Positions 5,756-6,824 of a DNA stretch of 6,824 bases are shown piece by piece. The DNA is from an uncultured Acetobacteraceae bacterium (lineage in GTDB: Bacteria; Pseudomonadota; Alphaproteobacteria; Acetobacterales; Acetobacteraceae). The first letter of the stretch is position 1; every line of letters begins with the position of its first letter. A program made the position numbers and the translations under genes. The stretch covers positions 1 to 6,824 of the forward strand of contig CALNAL010000211.1 in assembly GCA_937874445.1 (NCBI GenBank), given 5' to 3'. A model generated the notes under the pieces. That model searched no databases. It was not told where the DNA came from and was given only the letters and a program-made list of their open reading frames with translations.

Positions 5756-5803
5756 AATTGTTTTGAATATCCGGACATTTTCTGACGTGTCCACCGAATT
5801 GTT
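5756..5803. promoter_or_regulatory. AT-rich island with overlapping dyads in the MarR divergent spacer
   Basis: This is the only clearly AT-rich patch in the 5625-5875 spacer. AATATCCGGACATT (5766-5779) is a near palindrome in which six of seven pairs match. GGACA (5773-5777) and TGTCC (5788-5792) form a second overlapping inverted repeat with a 10-base gap. Flanking both are two direct copies of AATTGTT (5756-5762 and 5797-5803). MarR operators are commonly 14-20 bp AT-rich palindromes in such spacers, so autoregulation is plausible. No convincing -35/-10 pair was found for either gene. Confidence 0.35.
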
Positions 5804-5875
5804 GTGTGCGCTACCATGCATCGCGCCACTTTCGGCGGTTGACAGTTCCCCCTCCCCCCGGCTGATCATGGGGCC

Positions 5876-6163
5876 ATGAGTGAGACGCCTCCCGATGCCC
5901 TCCCCGGCGGCGACCGCGTCGACTCCGGTGCCGACTCTGCAAGCCGTGCCGTCGCGCTCGAGCAGCTGTTCGCACGCACGCGCCACGACGTGCGCTCGGC
6001 CCTGGCGCCGGCGCTGCTGGCCGCCGAGCTGCTCGCCGCCCAGCCCGACGCGCGGGTGCAGCGCCACGCCACCACGGTGGTGCGCGCCATCGAGAAGGTA
6101 CTACAGACTCTGGAGGCCTCCCGCGCCGAGGTGTCCGGGGGGAGGACTCAGGATTCGCCGTAG
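5876..6163 (+). CDS. Small DHp-like (histidine kinase phosphoacceptor helix) protein without ATPase domain
   Basis: A 95-residue soluble protein. Residues 1-25 are acidic and low-complexity. Residues 27-82 are predicted helical and resemble the dimerization/phosphoacceptor hairpin of histidine kinases. The stretch R-H-D-V-R-S-A-L at 36-43 through A-E-L-L (50-53) lines up with the HisKA box of the kinase in this window at 8 of 18 positions. These include the His (here His37), the Arg three residues later, and the A-E-L-L end. The usual Pro five after the His is Ala. A second helix (60-82) follows after a short turn. No ATP-binding N, G1 or G2 box exists, so it cannot be a kinase by itself. It could accept phosphate like an Hpt protein, or bind and inhibit a kinase. 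The ATG at 5876 is the only start after an in-frame stop at 5840; GGGG just before it is too close for a good ribosome site. It is divergent from MarR and overlaps the LysR 3' end by 16 bases. Coding is likely; function is inferred. Confidence 0.65.
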   Translation: MSETPPDALPGGDRVDSGADSASRAVALEQLFARTRHDVRSALAPALLAAELLAAQPDARVQRHATTVVRAIEKVLQTLEASRAEVSGGRTQDSP

Positions 6164-6824
6164 GCGGAGATCGCGGGATCGAGCCGGAACTCGCCGGCGA
6201 TGAAGTCGATCACCGCCCGGGTGCGCGGCGCGAGGAAGCGTCGGGAGGGATAGACCAGCGAGATCGGCCGCCGCTCCGGCTGCCAGGCCACCAGCAGGCG
6301 CCGCAGCAGGCCGGCCCGCTCGGCGTCATGGGTCAGCCAGGCCGGAACCTCGGCCACCCCTGCTCCCGCGACCGCCGCCGCCACCGCCGCCTCGGGCGAG
6401 TCCGTGCGGTAGCGCCCGGAAACCGCCACCGGCACCACCCCCTCGGGCCCGACCAGCTCCCAGGTATCGGGATGCGGCAGGCGGGTGAAGATGATGCAGT
6501 CGTGGTGCGCCAGGTCCTCCGGCCGCTGCGGCTCGCCGTGCGCCGCGAGATACTCCGGCGCGGCGACGACCGCATGCGAGGAGGAGCCGACCCGGCGCGC
6601 CACCAGGGTGGGGTCGGACACCGGGCCGACACGCACGGCCAGGTCGAGTCGCGCCTGCACCATGTCCACCACGTCGTCGGTGAGGGAGAGTTCCAGCGAC
6701 AGTGCGGGATGGCGGGCCAGCAGCGCCCCGAGCCGGGGGGCGACGTAGCGCTGCCCGAACGCCAGCGGGCTGCCCAGCCGCACCACCCCCGAGACGGCTC
6801 CGTCCCGCGCCCCCACCACCGCCG
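6148..6824 (-). CDS. LysR-type transcriptional regulator, effector-binding domain (5' end outside window)
   Basis: About 225 C-terminal residues are present. The N-terminal helix-turn-helix and linker, roughly 75-80 residues in a normal 300-residue LysR protein, lie beyond the window. Recognisable LysR substrate-domain features are S-G-x-V-R-L-G-S-P at the start, the A-P-R-L-G-A-L-L-A-R-H-P-A-L helix, D-L-A-V-R-V-G-P, L-V-A-R-R-V-G, A-A-P-E-Y-L, and G-A-G-V-A-E-V-P near the end. The pattern fits the large group of LysR repressors/activators of single metabolic or efflux genes, but the inducer cannot be read from it. A GTG at 6817-6819 is in frame but internal, not the true start. The stop lies inside the 3' end of the convergent small gene. 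The gene(s) it controls are presumably divergent and outside the window. Confidence 0.9.
   Translation of the reverse strand, partial: AVVGARDGAVSGVVRLGSPLAFGQRYVAPRLGALLARHPALSLELSLTDDVVDMVQARLDLAVRVGPVSDPTLVARRVGSSSHAVVAAPEYLAAHGEPQRPEDLAHHDCIIFTRLPHPDTWELVGPEGVVPVAVSGRYRTDSPEAAVAAAVAGAGVAEVPAWLTHDAERAGLLRRLLVAWQPERRPISLVYPSRRFLAPRTRAVIDFIAGEFRLDPAISAYGES

Noticed and set aside
5611..5829. 72-codon minus-strand frame upstream of MarR
   Set aside because: It ends in a run of Asp read from the ATG-ATG start region of MarR in another frame, has no good ribosome site, and covers the regulatory spacer.
5839..5867. Perfect TTGACA box ahead of the small gene as a promoter
   Set aside because: No acceptable -10 box lies 16-18 bases downstream, because the spacer is C-rich. 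A start there would also leave almost no leader.
5880..6203. Overlapping plus-strand frame of 107 codons within the small gene
   Set aside because: The product is Arg/Pro/Ser-rich low-complexity. The frame starting at 5876 has the HisKA-like match and good codon use.

Overview
This window reads as a very GC-rich alphaproteobacterial chromosome. Codons end almost always in G or C, the Arg tRNA resembles alphaproteobacterial tRNA-Arg(ACG), and the intergenic hairpin repeats resemble ones I associate with Acetobacteraceae (Roseomonas and relatives). The family placement is from memory and style, not from a search. No mobile element, CRISPR array or rRNA was seen.

Layout. The plus strand opens with the last 34 codons of a probable TRAP-transporter solute-binding protein (1-107), followed 7 bases later by a hydroxyethylthiazole kinase, thiM (115-885). 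Facing it on the minus strand is a bile acid:sodium symporter (BASS) family transporter (1059-2027), with a good candidate promoter. Upstream of that, also on minus, are a 19-bp tandem repeat, tRNA-Arg(ACG) with encoded CCA (2269-2345) and a candidate tRNA promoter. Next comes a large membrane hybrid histidine kinase on minus (2521-4938), with two Cache-type sensor modules, a short PAS, HisKA, HATPase and REC. A MarR-type regulator (5181-5624, minus) is divergent from a 95-residue protein (5876-6163, plus). That protein looks like an isolated histidine-kinase dimerization/phosphoacceptor (DHp) segment with no ATPase domain. The window ends with the effector domain of a LysR-type regulator (6148-6824, minus), whose 3' end overlaps the small gene by 16 bases.

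The clearest unexplained structure is a pair of colinear 133-bp intergenic elements (914-1046 and 5002-5134). They have the same length and orientation, about 61% identity by hand count, and matching hairpins. Two base pairs in the first hairpin have changed in a compensatory way, which suggests the fold is maintained. The second unusual item is the orphan DHp-like small protein. The rest is ordinary housekeeping, transport and regulation. I see no convincing multi-gene novel system: the kinase, MarR, DHp-like protein and LysR gene form a regulatory neighbourhood, but nothing in the sequence proves they act together. No gene-free stretch exceeds 300 bases; the gaps of 170-250 bases hold the repeats, promoters and dyads listed.
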